NCBI RefSeq assembly: GCF_002242805.1
Contig: NZ_MCGQ01000007.1
Span: 186,001 to 250,000, forward strand
Direction: 5' to 3'
From: Streptomyces diastatochromogenes
GTDB lineage: Bacteria; Actinomycetota; Actinomycetes; Streptomycetales; Streptomycetaceae
DNA: 64,000 nucleotides
Shown here: in pieces, positions 51,229 to 59,380 of the stretch
Position numbering within the stretch: position 1 is the stretch's first letter
How the letters are laid out: every line of letters begins with the position of its first letter
Notes under the pieces: generated by a model
Told to the model about the DNA's origin: nothing
The model's input: only the letters and a program-made list of their open reading frames with translations
Databases searched by the model: none
Translations under genes and position numbers: made by a program

Positions 51229-52769
51229 CGAGACGGACACTGGCCGTGCTGGCCACCACTGCCGCTCTCCTCACCGCCTGCACGGCCGAGGGACACGAGG
51301 ACGGCACCGCCGACTCCACCGCCCCGAAGCCCGGCACCCTGCGGATCCTCGCGTCCAGCGAACTCAGCGACATGACCGCCGTCTTCGACCGCGTCCGCAA
51401 GGACACCGGTGTCACCGTCCGCCCGACCTACATGGGCACCCTGGACGCCGTGGACCTGCTCGCCAAGGGCAAGGCCGACGGGCGGTACGACGCGCTGTGG
51501 CTGTCCTCGGACGACTATCTGCGGCTGCGTCCCGACGCGGCGAAGAAGGTGCTCTCCGAGACGCCGGTCATGTCCAGCCCGGTCGCCATCGGCGTGAAGA
51601 CGGCCACCGCCCAGGCCCTCGGCTGGAAGCCCGAGCAGGTCACCTGGTCGCAGATCGAGCAGGCCGTGCAGGACGGGAAGCTGACCTACGGCATGACCGA
51701 TCCGGCCCGCTCCAACTCCGGTTTCTCCACCCTCGTCTCGGTCGCCTCGGCCCTGTCCGGTGCCCAGTCGGCACTGACGGACGCGGACGTCGCCAAGGCC
51801 ACGCCGAGGCTGAAGGAGTTCTTCAAGGGCCAGAAGCTGACGTCGGGTTCCTCCGGGTGGCTGGCGACGGCGTACAAGCGGCGCGGCAACGTCGACGCCC
51901 TGCTCAACTACGAGTCCGTCCTCAAGGGCATCCCGGGCCTGACCGTGATCCGCCCCAAGGACGGCGTCGTCACGGCCGACTACCCGCTCTCCTCGCTCAC
52001 CGCGACCGACGCCCGCACCCGTGAGGACGTCCGCAAGGTGACCGAGGACCTGCGTACCGACGCCGTACAGAAGCTGATCACCGACACCACCCACCGCCGC
52101 CCGGTCGTCGCCTCGGTGGCGCCCGCGTCCGGCCTGGACACGAGCCGCCGGCGCGAACTGCCCTTCCCTGGCAGCCGTTCCGTCGCCGATGGGCTCCTCG
52201 ACTCCTACGAGAACGAGCTGCGCCGCCCCTCGCGCACGGTGTACGTCCTCGACACCTCCGGCTCGATGGAGGGCGACCGGCTGACCGCGCTGAAGAAGGC
52301 GCTCACCGGCCTGACCGGCGACTTCCGCGACCGTGAGGAGGTCACGCTGATGCCGTTCGGCTCGGACGTGAAGAGCGTGCGGACGCACGTCGTGGACCCC
52401 AAGGACCCGAAGGCCGGTCTGGACGCCATCCGCAAGGACACCGACGCCCTCGAAGCCGACGGCAACACCGCGATCTACACCTCGCTGGAGAAGGCCTACG
52501 ACCACCTCGGCGGCGACCGCGACACGTTCACCTCGATCGTGCTGATGACCGACGGCGAGAACACCACCGGCGCCGGGGCCGGGGACTTCGACGGCTTCTA
52601 CCGCCGGCTCACCGGCACCCGGCGGGACACCCCCGTCTTCCCGATCCTCTTCGGCGACTCCGACCGCTCCGAGCTGGCCCACATCGCCGACCTGACCGGC
52701 GGCCGCCTCTTCGATGCACAGAGCGGCTCGCTGGACGGCGCCTTCGAGGAGATCCGTGGCTACCAGTAA
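51225..52769 (+). CDS. vWA-domain substrate-binding-like lipoprotein
   Basis: A 514-residue lipoprotein: lipobox LLTAC with Cys19. Residues about 30-290 resemble the binding-protein fold also seen in the first gene of the operon (LRILASSELSDMTAVFDRVRKDTGVTVRPTYMG, then WLSSDDYLRL, then SGSSGWLATAYKRRGNVDALLNYES). Residues about 335-510 form a vWA domain with MIDAS motif VLDTSGSMEG (D343), then LMPFGSDVKS and IVLMTDGENTTG. So a ligand-binding lobe is fused to a metal-dependent adhesion module on the cell surface. ATGA overlap with telA. Confidence 0.85.
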   Translation: MTRRTLAVLATTAALLTACTAEGHEDGTADSTAPKPGTLRILASSELSDMTAVFDRVRKDTGVTVRPTYMGTLDAVDLLAKGKADGRYDALWLSSDDYLRLRPDAAKKVLSETPVMSSPVAIGVKTATAQALGWKPEQVTWSQIEQAVQDGKLTYGMTDPARSNSGFSTLVSVASALSGAQSALTDADVAKATPRLKEFFKGQKLTSGSSGWLATAYKRRGNVDALLNYESVLKGIPGLTVIRPKDGVVTADYPLSSLTATDARTREDVRKVTEDLRTDAVQKLITDTTHRRPVVASVAPASGLDTSRRRELPFPGSRSVADGLLDSYENELRRPSRTVYVLDTSGSMEGDRLTALKKALTGLTGDFRDREEVTLMPFGSDVKSVRTHVVDPKDPKAGLDAIRKDTDALEADGNTAIYTSLEKAYDHLGGDRDTFTSIVLMTDGENTTGAGAGDFDGFYRRLTGTRRDTPVFPILFGDSDRSELAHIADLTGGRLFDAQSGSLDGAFEEIRGYQ

Positions 52770-53358
52770 GGTCCTCGGCTATCTCGAGTCCCGCAAGAAC
52801 CTCACCGGCGGCGCCCTGGGCCTGGTCGGCCTGGTGCTGACCTTCACCGGGGTCGCGGGCCCGTACTGGCCCGTCGTGGTGGCCGGACTCTACGGCGCGG
52901 GCGCGCTGATCGCCCCGCCGGAGCGGCCGGCCCCGCCCGCCTTCCCGGACCCGTCGGCCCAGCTCGACGCGGTGCGCGAGGACTTCGGGAAGCTCGGCGG
53001 GTATCTCACCGGCGTCGACCTGCCGCCCGGCCCCGCCGCCCGGCTCACCGAGCTGACCGACCTGCTGGCCGCGCTGCTGGAGCCGGGCTGGGTCGCCGCG
53101 GCGCTCGCCCGGGACCCCGAGGGCGTGCACGCCCTCTCCCGGGCGGTACGGCAGGACGTCCCCGAGGCCGTCGACGCCTTCGTCCGCACCCGGTGGTGGA
53201 CCCGGCTGACCCCGGGCACGGAGCCGCCCGAAGTCCACCTCGAACGGCAGCTCTCCCTGTTGCGCGAGGAGGCCGAACGTCTGGCGTCGGCACTGCGCGA
53301 AGCGGAGGCGCGCAGGCAGGAGACCCACACGCGCTATCTGGAGGACCGCCAGCAGTAG
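52756..53358 (+). CDS. Small membrane protein of TelA operon
   Basis: A 200-residue protein, GTG 52756 (GAGGAG upstream), overlapping the vWA gene by 14 bases. Two short hydrophobic segments near the N-terminus (GGALGLVGLVLTFTGV and WPVVVAGLYGAGALI), then a soluble helical part ending in a coiled coil (LERQLSLLREEAERLASALREAEARRQETH). No enzymatic motif. It is the last of the four genes and is probably a membrane partner of TelA. A longer in-frame start at 52714 would overlap deeper into the vWA gene and is less likely. Confidence 0.7.
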   Translation: MATSKVLGYLESRKNLTGGALGLVGLVLTFTGVAGPYWPVVVAGLYGAGALIAPPERPAPPAFPDPSAQLDAVREDFGKLGGYLTGVDLPPGPAARLTELTDLLAALLEPGWVAAALARDPEGVHALSRAVRQDVPEAVDAFVRTRWWTRLTPGTEPPEVHLERQLSLLREEAERLASALREAEARRQETHTRYLEDRQQ

Positions 53359-53361
53359 ACG

Positions 53362-53391
53362 AAGGCCCCGCACGCCGTTGTGCGGGGCCTT
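53362..53391. terminator. Bidirectional terminator between TelA operon and pckG
   Basis: AAGGCCCCGCAC, loop GCCGTT, GTGCGGGGCCTT: a perfect 12-bp stem just after the stop at 53358. The reversed end reads like AAGG...CCTT as well, so it can serve the convergent gene. Confidence 0.85.
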
Positions 53392-53469
53392 CGAGGGTGT
53401 CACCACGGCCGGCCGTGACGATCGCTGGTCAGGGCATCCCAACCGGCCGTGGAGTCTTCGGTGCGGGAC

Positions 53470-55293
53470 TCAGCCCAGGCGCTCGACCAGCGCGCGGTAC
53501 TGGTCCCACAGCTCCTTCGGCGTGTGGTCGCCGAAGGTGTTGAGGTGCTCGGGGACGAGGGCCGCCTCCTCGCGCCAGACCTCCTGGTCGACCGTGAGCA
53601 GGAAGTCGAGGTCGGACTCGGCCAGTTCGAGGCCGTCGGTGTCCAGCGCGTCCCGGGTCGGCAGAACGCCGATCGGGGTCTCGACGCCCTCGGCCTTGCC
53701 GTCCAGGCGCTCCACGATCCACTTCAGGACGCGGCTGTTCTCACCGAAGCCCGGCCAGACGAACTTGCCCGCGTCGTTCTTGCGGAACCAGTTGACGTAG
53801 TAGATCTTCGGCAGCTTGGACTGGTCCTTGTCCTTGGCCACGTCGACCCAGTGGGCCATGTAGTCGCCCATGTTGTAGCCGCAGAACGGCAGCATGGCGA
53901 AGGGGTCGCGGCGCAGCTCGCCGACCTTGCCCTCGGCGGCGGCGGTCTTCTCGCTCGCCACGTTGGCGCCGAGGAACACACCGTGGTTCCAGTCGAAGGA
54001 CTCCGTCACCAGCGGCACCGCGGAGGCGCGGCGGCCGCCGAAGAGGATCGCCGAGATCGGCACGCCCTTCGGGTCCTCCCACTCGGGCGCGATGATCGGG
54101 CACTGGGAGGCCGGGACGGTGAAGCGGGCGTTGGGGTGGGCGGCCGGGGTCTCGGACGCCGGCGTCCACTCGTTGCCCTTCCAGTCGGTCAGATGGGCGG
54201 GCGCCTCCTCGGTCATGCCCTCCCACCAGACGTCGTCGTCGTCGGTGAGGGCGACGTTGGTGAAGACCGCGTTGCCCCACAGCGTCTTCATCGCGTTGGC
54301 GTTGGTGTGCTCACCGGTGCCGGGCGCGACGCCGAAGAAGCCGGCCTCGGGGTTGATCGCGTACAGCCGGCCGTCCGCGCCGAACCGCATCCAGGCGATG
54401 TCGTCGCCGATGGTCTCCACGGTCCAGCCGGAGATCGTGGGCTCCAGCATGGCGAGGTTGGTCTTGCCGCAGGCGCTCGGGAAGGCGGCGGCGACGTACT
54501 TGGACTCGCCCTGCGGCGGGGTGAGCTTGAGGATCAGCATGTGCTCGGCCAGCCAGCCCTCGTCGCGGGCCATGACGGAGGCGATGCGCAGGGCGTAGCA
54601 CTTCTTGCCGAGCAGCGCGTTGCCGCCGTAGCCGGAGCCGTACGACCAGATCTCGCGGCTCTCCGGGAAGTGGGAGATGTACTTGGTCTGGTTGCAGGGC
54701 CAGGGGACGTCCGCCTGGCCGGGCTCCAGCGGGGCGCCGAGCGTGTGGACGGCCTTGACGAAGAAGCCGCTGTCGCCCAGCTCGTCCAGGACGGCCTGGC
54801 CCATGCGCGTCATCGTGCGCATGGAGACGGCGACGTAGGCGGAGTCGGTGATCTCCACGCCGATCGCGGAGAGCGGGGAGCCGAGCGGGCCCATGCAGAA
54901 CGGGACGACGTACATGGTCCGGCCGCGCATCGAGCCACGGAACAGGCCCTTCTCACCTGCGAAGATCTCCCGCATCTCGGCGGGGGCCTTCCAGTGGTTG
55001 GTCGGGCCGGCGTCCTGCTCCTGCTCGGAGCAGATGAAGGTCCGGTCCTCGACGCGCGCGACGTCGGTCGGGTCGGAGGCGGCGTAGTAGGAGTGCGGGC
55101 GCTTGATCGGGTCGAGCTTCTTGAAGGTCCCCTTTGCGACGAGCTCCTCGCACAGTCGCTCGTACTCGGCCTCGGATCCGTCACACCAGACCACGCTGTC
55201 CGGCTGGGTCAGTTCGACGATCTCGTTGACCCACGAGATCAGTTCCTGGTGGTGGGTGGGGATGACGGTGGGAGCCGCGATGTCGCGCGCCAC
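53470..55293 (-). CDS. pckG: Phosphoenolpyruvate carboxykinase (GTP)
   Basis: A 607-residue cytoplasmic gluconeogenic enzyme: oxaloacetate + GTP to PEP + GDP + CO2. Diagnostic blocks: [42 protein letters not shown], the P-loop [11 protein letters not shown], the metal motif [10 protein letters not shown], and [16 protein letters not shown], all typical of the GTP-type enzyme. The start is the GTG at 55293 with TAGGAG six bases upstream; an upstream reading to 55386 lacks support. The 272-base divergent gap to 55566 (PAQR gene) holds an AT-rich patch near 55395-55420 that may be its promoter. Confidence 0.95.
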   Translation of the reverse strand: MARDIAAPTVIPTHHQELISWVNEIVELTQPDSVVWCDGSEAEYERLCEELVAKGTFKKLDPIKRPHSYYAASDPTDVARVEDRTFICSEQEQDAGPTNHWKAPAEMREIFAGEKGLFRGSMRGRTMYVVPFCMGPLGSPLSAIGVEITDSAYVAVSMRTMTRMGQAVLDELGDSGFFVKAVHTLGAPLEPGQADVPWPCNQTKYISHFPESREIWSYGSGYGGNALLGKKCYALRIASVMARDEGWLAEHMLILKLTPPQGESKYVAAAFPSACGKTNLAMLEPTISGWTVETIGDDIAWMRFGADGRLYAINPEAGFFGVAPGTGEHTNANAMKTLWGNAVFTNVALTDDDDVWWEGMTEEAPAHLTDWKGNEWTPASETPAAHPNARFTVPASQCPIIAPEWEDPKGVPISAILFGGRRASAVPLVTESFDWNHGVFLGANVASEKTAAAEGKVGELRRDPFAMLPFCGYNMGDYMAHWVDVAKDKDQSKLPKIYYVNWFRKNDAGKFVWPGFGENSRVLKWIVERLDGKAEGVETPIGVLPTRDALDTDGLELAESDLDFLLTVDQEVWREEAALVPEHLNTFGDHTPKELWDQYRALVERLG

Positions 55294-55565
55294 GATTGCT
55301 CCTAATTGAGGGATTTTTGTCTTGTCTCGCCCCGTGGGGGCCGCGGCCCGGACGCTTCGTAGCCGCTCATCCGGTGCCGACCGCACTCATTTGATCATCC
55401 GATTCTAGTGCCCATCTGTCCAGAGGGCATCACAGGTGAGCAACGTGAGGAATCCCACGGTTTCCGTGATTCTTTGCGTACGCATGGAGTTCAGCAGGAG
55501 GACTTTTTGCGTTACGGCCCCTCACGAGGGCGCGCTGACACACGACTTACGGAGCCGTAGGTACC

Positions 55566-56288
55566 ATGCCCCGCATGACTGCGCCCGTCCCCGACGCGCC
55601 CACGGACTCGCCGGCCGCCGGCCACGGTCCCACCGCGCTCTCGCTGCCGCACCCGGTCAAGCCCAGGCTCCGCGGCTGGCTGCACCTCGGCATGTTCCCG
55701 GCCGTACTGATCGCCGGGCTGGTGCTCACCGCCCTCGCCGACTCCACCAGAGGCCGCATCGCCTGCGGGATCTACGTCCTGACGGCCTGCCTGCTCTTCG
55801 GCGTCAGCGCGCTGTACCACCGGGGCAACTGGAGCCCCCGGATGGACGGCGTCCTGCGCCGCCTGGACCACGCCAACATCTTCCTGATCATCGCGGGCAC
55901 CTACACCCCGCTGACCATGCTGCTCCTCCCGGGCGCCAAGGGTCAGTGGCTGCTGTGGAGCGTCTGGGCCGCGGCCGCCGCGGGCATCGTCTTCCGCGTC
56001 TTCTGGGTCGGCGCCCCGCGCTGGCTCTACACCCCCTGCTACATCGCGATGGGCTGGGCGGCCGTCTTCTTCCTGCCCGACTTCATGCGCACCGGCGGCA
56101 TCGCCGTCCTGGTCCTGGTGATCGTCGGCGGCCTGCTCTACAGCGCCGGGGGCGTGATCTACGGCATCAAGCGCCCGAACCCGTCACCGCGCTGGTTCGG
56201 CTTCCACGAGGTCTTCCACTCCTTCACCCTCGCCGCGTTCGTCGTCCACTACGTCGGCATCTCGCTGGTGGCGTACCAGCACGCGTAG
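55566..56288 (+). CDS. PAQR/hemolysin III family membrane protein (TrhA-like)
   Basis: A 240-residue integral membrane protein with about seven hydrophobic helices. Motifs: SALYHRGNWSPRMDGVLRRLDHANIFLIIAGTYTPL (the H-x3-S/D-H PAQR metal-type signature) and FHEVFHSFTLAAFVVHYV (final H-x3-H). Family members in bacteria affect membrane fluidity homeostasis. ATG at 55566, or at 55575 just inside. Divergent from pckG. Confidence 0.87.
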   Translation: MPRMTAPVPDAPTDSPAAGHGPTALSLPHPVKPRLRGWLHLGMFPAVLIAGLVLTALADSTRGRIACGIYVLTACLLFGVSALYHRGNWSPRMDGVLRRLDHANIFLIIAGTYTPLTMLLLPGAKGQWLLWSVWAAAAAGIVFRVFWVGAPRWLYTPCYIAMGWAAVFFLPDFMRTGGIAVLVLVIVGGLLYSAGGVIYGIKRPNPSPRWFGFHEVFHSFTLAAFVVHYVGISLVAYQHA

Positions 56289-56414
56289 CCCTTTCCGGCG
56301 GCCTCTTTCGAGCGGCCCCTTTCCGGCCACGGCACTCCAGCCGTGGCCGTTTTTCATTCCCTGACAGTGCATCCCCGTTGACGAAACCCATCTTTTGACA
56401 GTTACTCTCATTTC

Positions 56415-57983
56415 ATGGTTGCTGTCATCCAGACCGAAGAGACGCGGCGCGACCCCCGCCGCTGGTGGGCCCTCGGGGCCCTGGTCGCGAGCATGCTGGT
56501 GCTCGGCTTCGACATGACGATCCTCAACGTGGCGCTGCCGACCATGGCGGAGCAGCTGGGTGCCACCACCGGTGAGCAGCAGTGGATGGCGGACGCGTAC
56601 GTCGTCGTCTTCGCGGCGCTGATGCTCCCGGCGGGCCTGCTCGGCGACCGGTTCGGGCGGCGGCGGATGCTGATCGCCGGACTGGTGGTCTTCCTGGCCG
56701 GCTCCCTGCTGGGCGCCCTCGCCGGTGACGTGAACGTGGTGATCGCGGCTCGCGCGGTGATGGGCGTGGGCGCCGCGCTGATCACACCGCTGGCGATGTC
56801 CGTGCTGCCGTCGCTGTTCACGCCCGACGAGCAGGGCAAGGCCATCGGCCTCGTCTCCACCGGCTCGGCACTGGGCCTGCCGCTGGGACCGATCATCGGC
56901 GGCTGGTTGCTCGACCACTTCTGGTGGGGCTCGGTCTTCCTGATCAACGTCCCGATGGTCGCGATCGGCATCACGGCCTGCGTCCTCCTGCTCCCCGAGA
57001 CCCGCGACCCCGCTTCCCCCAGAGTCGACACCCTCTCCACCGCGTTCACCGTCGGCGGGCTCGGCGCCCTCATCTACGCGATCATCGAGGCCCCCGACCG
57101 CGGCTGGGGCGATCCGCTGCTCCTCGCCGTGTTCGCCGGAGCGGCGGTCCTGATCACCGGGCTGGTCCTGCGCTCGCGCCGGGTGCCGCGCCCCATGCTG
57201 GACATGACCCTGCTCGCCAGGCGCGGCTTCCTGCTCAACACCGTCGCCGCGACCCTGGTGATGTTCGTGCTGTCCGGCCTGATGTTCGTGCTGCCGCCCT
57301 ACCTCCAGGCCGTCCTCGGCAACGACACCCTCGGCACCGGCGTCCGGATGCTGCCCATGGTCCTCGGCCTGTCCGTCGCCGCGAAGCTCGCTCCGCCGGT
57401 CGCCACCCGCTTCGGGGCGCGCGCCACGGTCAGCGCGGGCCTGGTCGTGCTGGCCTTCGCCGCCCTGCTCGGCAGCCGTACGACGACCGTCTCGGGCTAC
57501 GGCTTCACCGCCCTGTGGCTCACCATCGCCGGCCTCGGCTTCGGCTTCGCGCTCGTACCGTCCATGACCGGCGCCCTCGCGACCCTGCCCCGCGACCGGG
57601 CCGGCAGCGGCTCGGGCCTGCTGATGACCCTGCGCCAGGTCGGCTCCGCGATCGGCATCGCCCTGCTCGGCAGCCTGCTGGCCAACGTCTTCCGCGACCG
57701 CCTCGACGTGACCGGCCTGCCCGCACCGGCCGCCCACACCGCCGGGGACTCGGTGGTCGCCGCACATCTGATCGCCCAGAAGACCGGCTCCGCGCACCTG
57801 GCCGCCTCCGCGAACGGTGCCTACGTCCACGGCATGGGCGTGGTCCTGCTGGTCTGCGGCGTCGCCGCCCTGGTCTCCGCGCTGCTGGCGGCGGCGTTCC
57901 TGCCGAACACCCCGGTCACGCGGCGCACGGAACGCGAGCAGGCCCCGGCCGTGGCCGCCCCCGCGGGAGATGCCGGACAATGA
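56415..57983 (+). CDS. MFS multidrug efflux transporter, DHA2 (14-TM) type
   Basis: A 522-residue proton-driven drug exporter. About 14 transmembrane helices; hallmark motifs are LGFDMTILNVALPTM (helix 1), the motif A loop LLGDRFGRRRMLIAG, motif C GSALGLPLGPIIGGWLLDHFWW and INVP after it. Relatives include EmrB, QacA and LfrA. Substrate unknown. The stop overlaps the ATG of the TetR gene (ATGA), so pump and regulator are one transcript. Confidence 0.93.
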   Translation: MVAVIQTEETRRDPRRWWALGALVASMLVLGFDMTILNVALPTMAEQLGATTGEQQWMADAYVVVFAALMLPAGLLGDRFGRRRMLIAGLVVFLAGSLLGALAGDVNVVIAARAVMGVGAALITPLAMSVLPSLFTPDEQGKAIGLVSTGSALGLPLGPIIGGWLLDHFWWGSVFLINVPMVAIGITACVLLLPETRDPASPRVDTLSTAFTVGGLGALIYAIIEAPDRGWGDPLLLAVFAGAAVLITGLVLRSRRVPRPMLDMTLLARRGFLLNTVAATLVMFVLSGLMFVLPPYLQAVLGNDTLGTGVRMLPMVLGLSVAAKLAPPVATRFGARATVSAGLVVLAFAALLGSRTTTVSGYGFTALWLTIAGLGFGFALVPSMTGALATLPRDRAGSGSGLLMTLRQVGSAIGIALLGSLLANVFRDRLDVTGLPAPAAHTAGDSVVAAHLIAQKTGSAHLAASANGAYVHGMGVVLLVCGVAALVSALLAAAFLPNTPVTRRTEREQAPAVAAPAGDAGQ

Positions 57984-58621
57984 CGGGCATGACGGCCGCA
58001 CACTCCCCCGCCTCCGCTGCCGACCGCCCCCGCCTCGGTCTGCGCGAACGCAAGAAGATCAAGACCCGCGAGGCGATCCGCGCGGCGACGTACGCCCTGG
58101 TCGAGGAGCAGGGGTACGACGCCACGACGATCGACCAGATCGCCGACCGGGCGGAGGTGTCGCCGTCGACCGTCTTCCGCTACTTCCCGACCAAGGAGGA
58201 CATCGTCCTCACCGACGAGTACGACCCGCTGCTCCTGGACGAGCTGAGGGCACGACCAGCGGACGAGCCGTGGACGGAATCCATCCGGTACGTGACGCAC
58301 CGGGCCGTCCAGGCCGGCATCGAGGAGGACGCCAGGGTGTCCCGGCTGCGCAGCCGGCTGACGGCCGAGGTCCCCGCGGTGCGCTCGCGGATGATGGAGA
58401 CCATGTCGGTCACCGGCCGGATGATCTGCCAGGCCGTCGGCGAGCGCACCGGCCGCGACCCGGACAGCCTGGAGGTGCGGGTCTACGCCATGTCCCTGAT
58501 CGGCGCTCTGATGGAGGCCACGATGTACTGGGCCGAGCACGGCCACCAGGACGACTACGCGGAGCTGCTCGACCGCACCCTGGACGTCCTGGAACACGGC
58601 CTCCCCGCCGAAAAACCCTGA
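57980..58621 (+). CDS. TetR-family transcriptional regulator
   Basis: About 213 residues from the ATG at 57980 (ATG 57989 is also possible). Residues about 18-75 are the helix-turn-helix: REAIRAATYALVEEQGYDATTIDQIADRAEVSPSTVFRYFPTKE. The rest is a helical ligand-binding domain (MSLIGALMEATMYWAEHG). Coupled to the DHA2 pump upstream, it is probably its repressor, with ligand overlapping the pump substrate. Its operator should lie in the 126 bases before 56415. Confidence 0.9.
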   Translation: MTGMTAAHSPASAADRPRLGLRERKKIKTREAIRAATYALVEEQGYDATTIDQIADRAEVSPSTVFRYFPTKEDIVLTDEYDPLLLDELRARPADEPWTESIRYVTHRAVQAGIEEDARVSRLRSRLTAEVPAVRSRMMETMSVTGRMICQAVGERTGRDPDSLEVRVYAMSLIGALMEATMYWAEHGHQDDYAELLDRTLDVLEHGLPAEKP

Positions 58622-58654
58622 GGCCCCGGCCCGGCCCCGTGCCATCCTGACGAT

Positions 58655-59377
58655 GTGAACGGACCCGAGATCCACGTCGAAGTCGCCCCCGCACTGCACC
58701 TGTTCGTGCCGCCGGCACGGCGCGCCGGTGCCGCTGGTCTCAGCACGGACGGCGTCTCGACGCTCGGCCATGTCATCGAGTCCCTCGGCGTCCCGCTCAC
58801 CGAGGTCGGCGCGCTGGTCGTGGACGGCCGCGAGGTGCCGCCGTCGCACATCCCGGCGTCGGGCGAGCGCGTGGAGGTCCGCGCGGTGCAACGCCCCCAG
58901 CGGGTCCCCGGCGCCCCGCTCCGCTTCCTCCTCGACGTCCACCTCGGCACCCTCGCCCGCCGGCTGCGCCTGCTCGGCGTGGACACGGCGTACGAGTCGA
59001 CCGACATCGGCGACCCGGCGCTGGCCGCCCGCTCGGCGGCGGAGAAGCGGGTCATGCTCAGCCGCGACCGGGGCCTGCTGCGCCGTCGCGAGCTGTGGGC
59101 GGGGGCGTACATCTACAGCACCCGCCCCGAGGACCAGCTCCAGGACGTCCTCGACCGCTTCGCCCCCGACCTGCGCCCCTGGACCCGCTGCACCGCCTGC
59201 AACGGCCTGCTGCGCGAGGCCACCAAGGACGAGGTCGCCGACCAGCTGGAACACGGCACCCAGCGCACGTACGACGTCTTCGCCCAGTGCACGGCATGCG
59301 GCCGCGCCTACTGGAAGGGCGCGCACCACGACCAGCTCGAAGCGATCGTGGAACGCGCCCTGACGCAACGCCCCTAG
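58655..59377 (+). CDS. Mut7-C RNase-domain protein with ubiquitin-like N-terminus
   Basis: A 240-residue two-domain protein. Residues 1-80 are a ThiS/MoaD-like ubiquitin fold (LHLFVPPARR... VDGREVPPSHIPASGERVEVRAV), the Mut7-C ubiquitin domain. Residues about 90-235 are a PIN-like Mut7-C RNase domain: FLLDVHLGTLARRLRLLGVDTAYES and VMLSRDRGLLRR carry the acidic site, then a zinc ribbon CTACNG ... CTACGR. Likely an endoribonuclease of unknown target. GTG at 58655. It lies 33 bases after the TetR gene, perhaps co-transcribed. Confidence 0.9.
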   Translation: MNGPEIHVEVAPALHLFVPPARRAGAAGLSTDGVSTLGHVIESLGVPLTEVGALVVDGREVPPSHIPASGERVEVRAVQRPQRVPGAPLRFLLDVHLGTLARRLRLLGVDTAYESTDIGDPALAARSAAEKRVMLSRDRGLLRRRELWAGAYIYSTRPEDQLQDVLDRFAPDLRPWTRCTACNGLLREATKDEVADQLEHGTQRTYDVFAQCTACGRAYWKGAHHDQLEAIVERALTQRP

Positions 59378-59380
59378 GGG

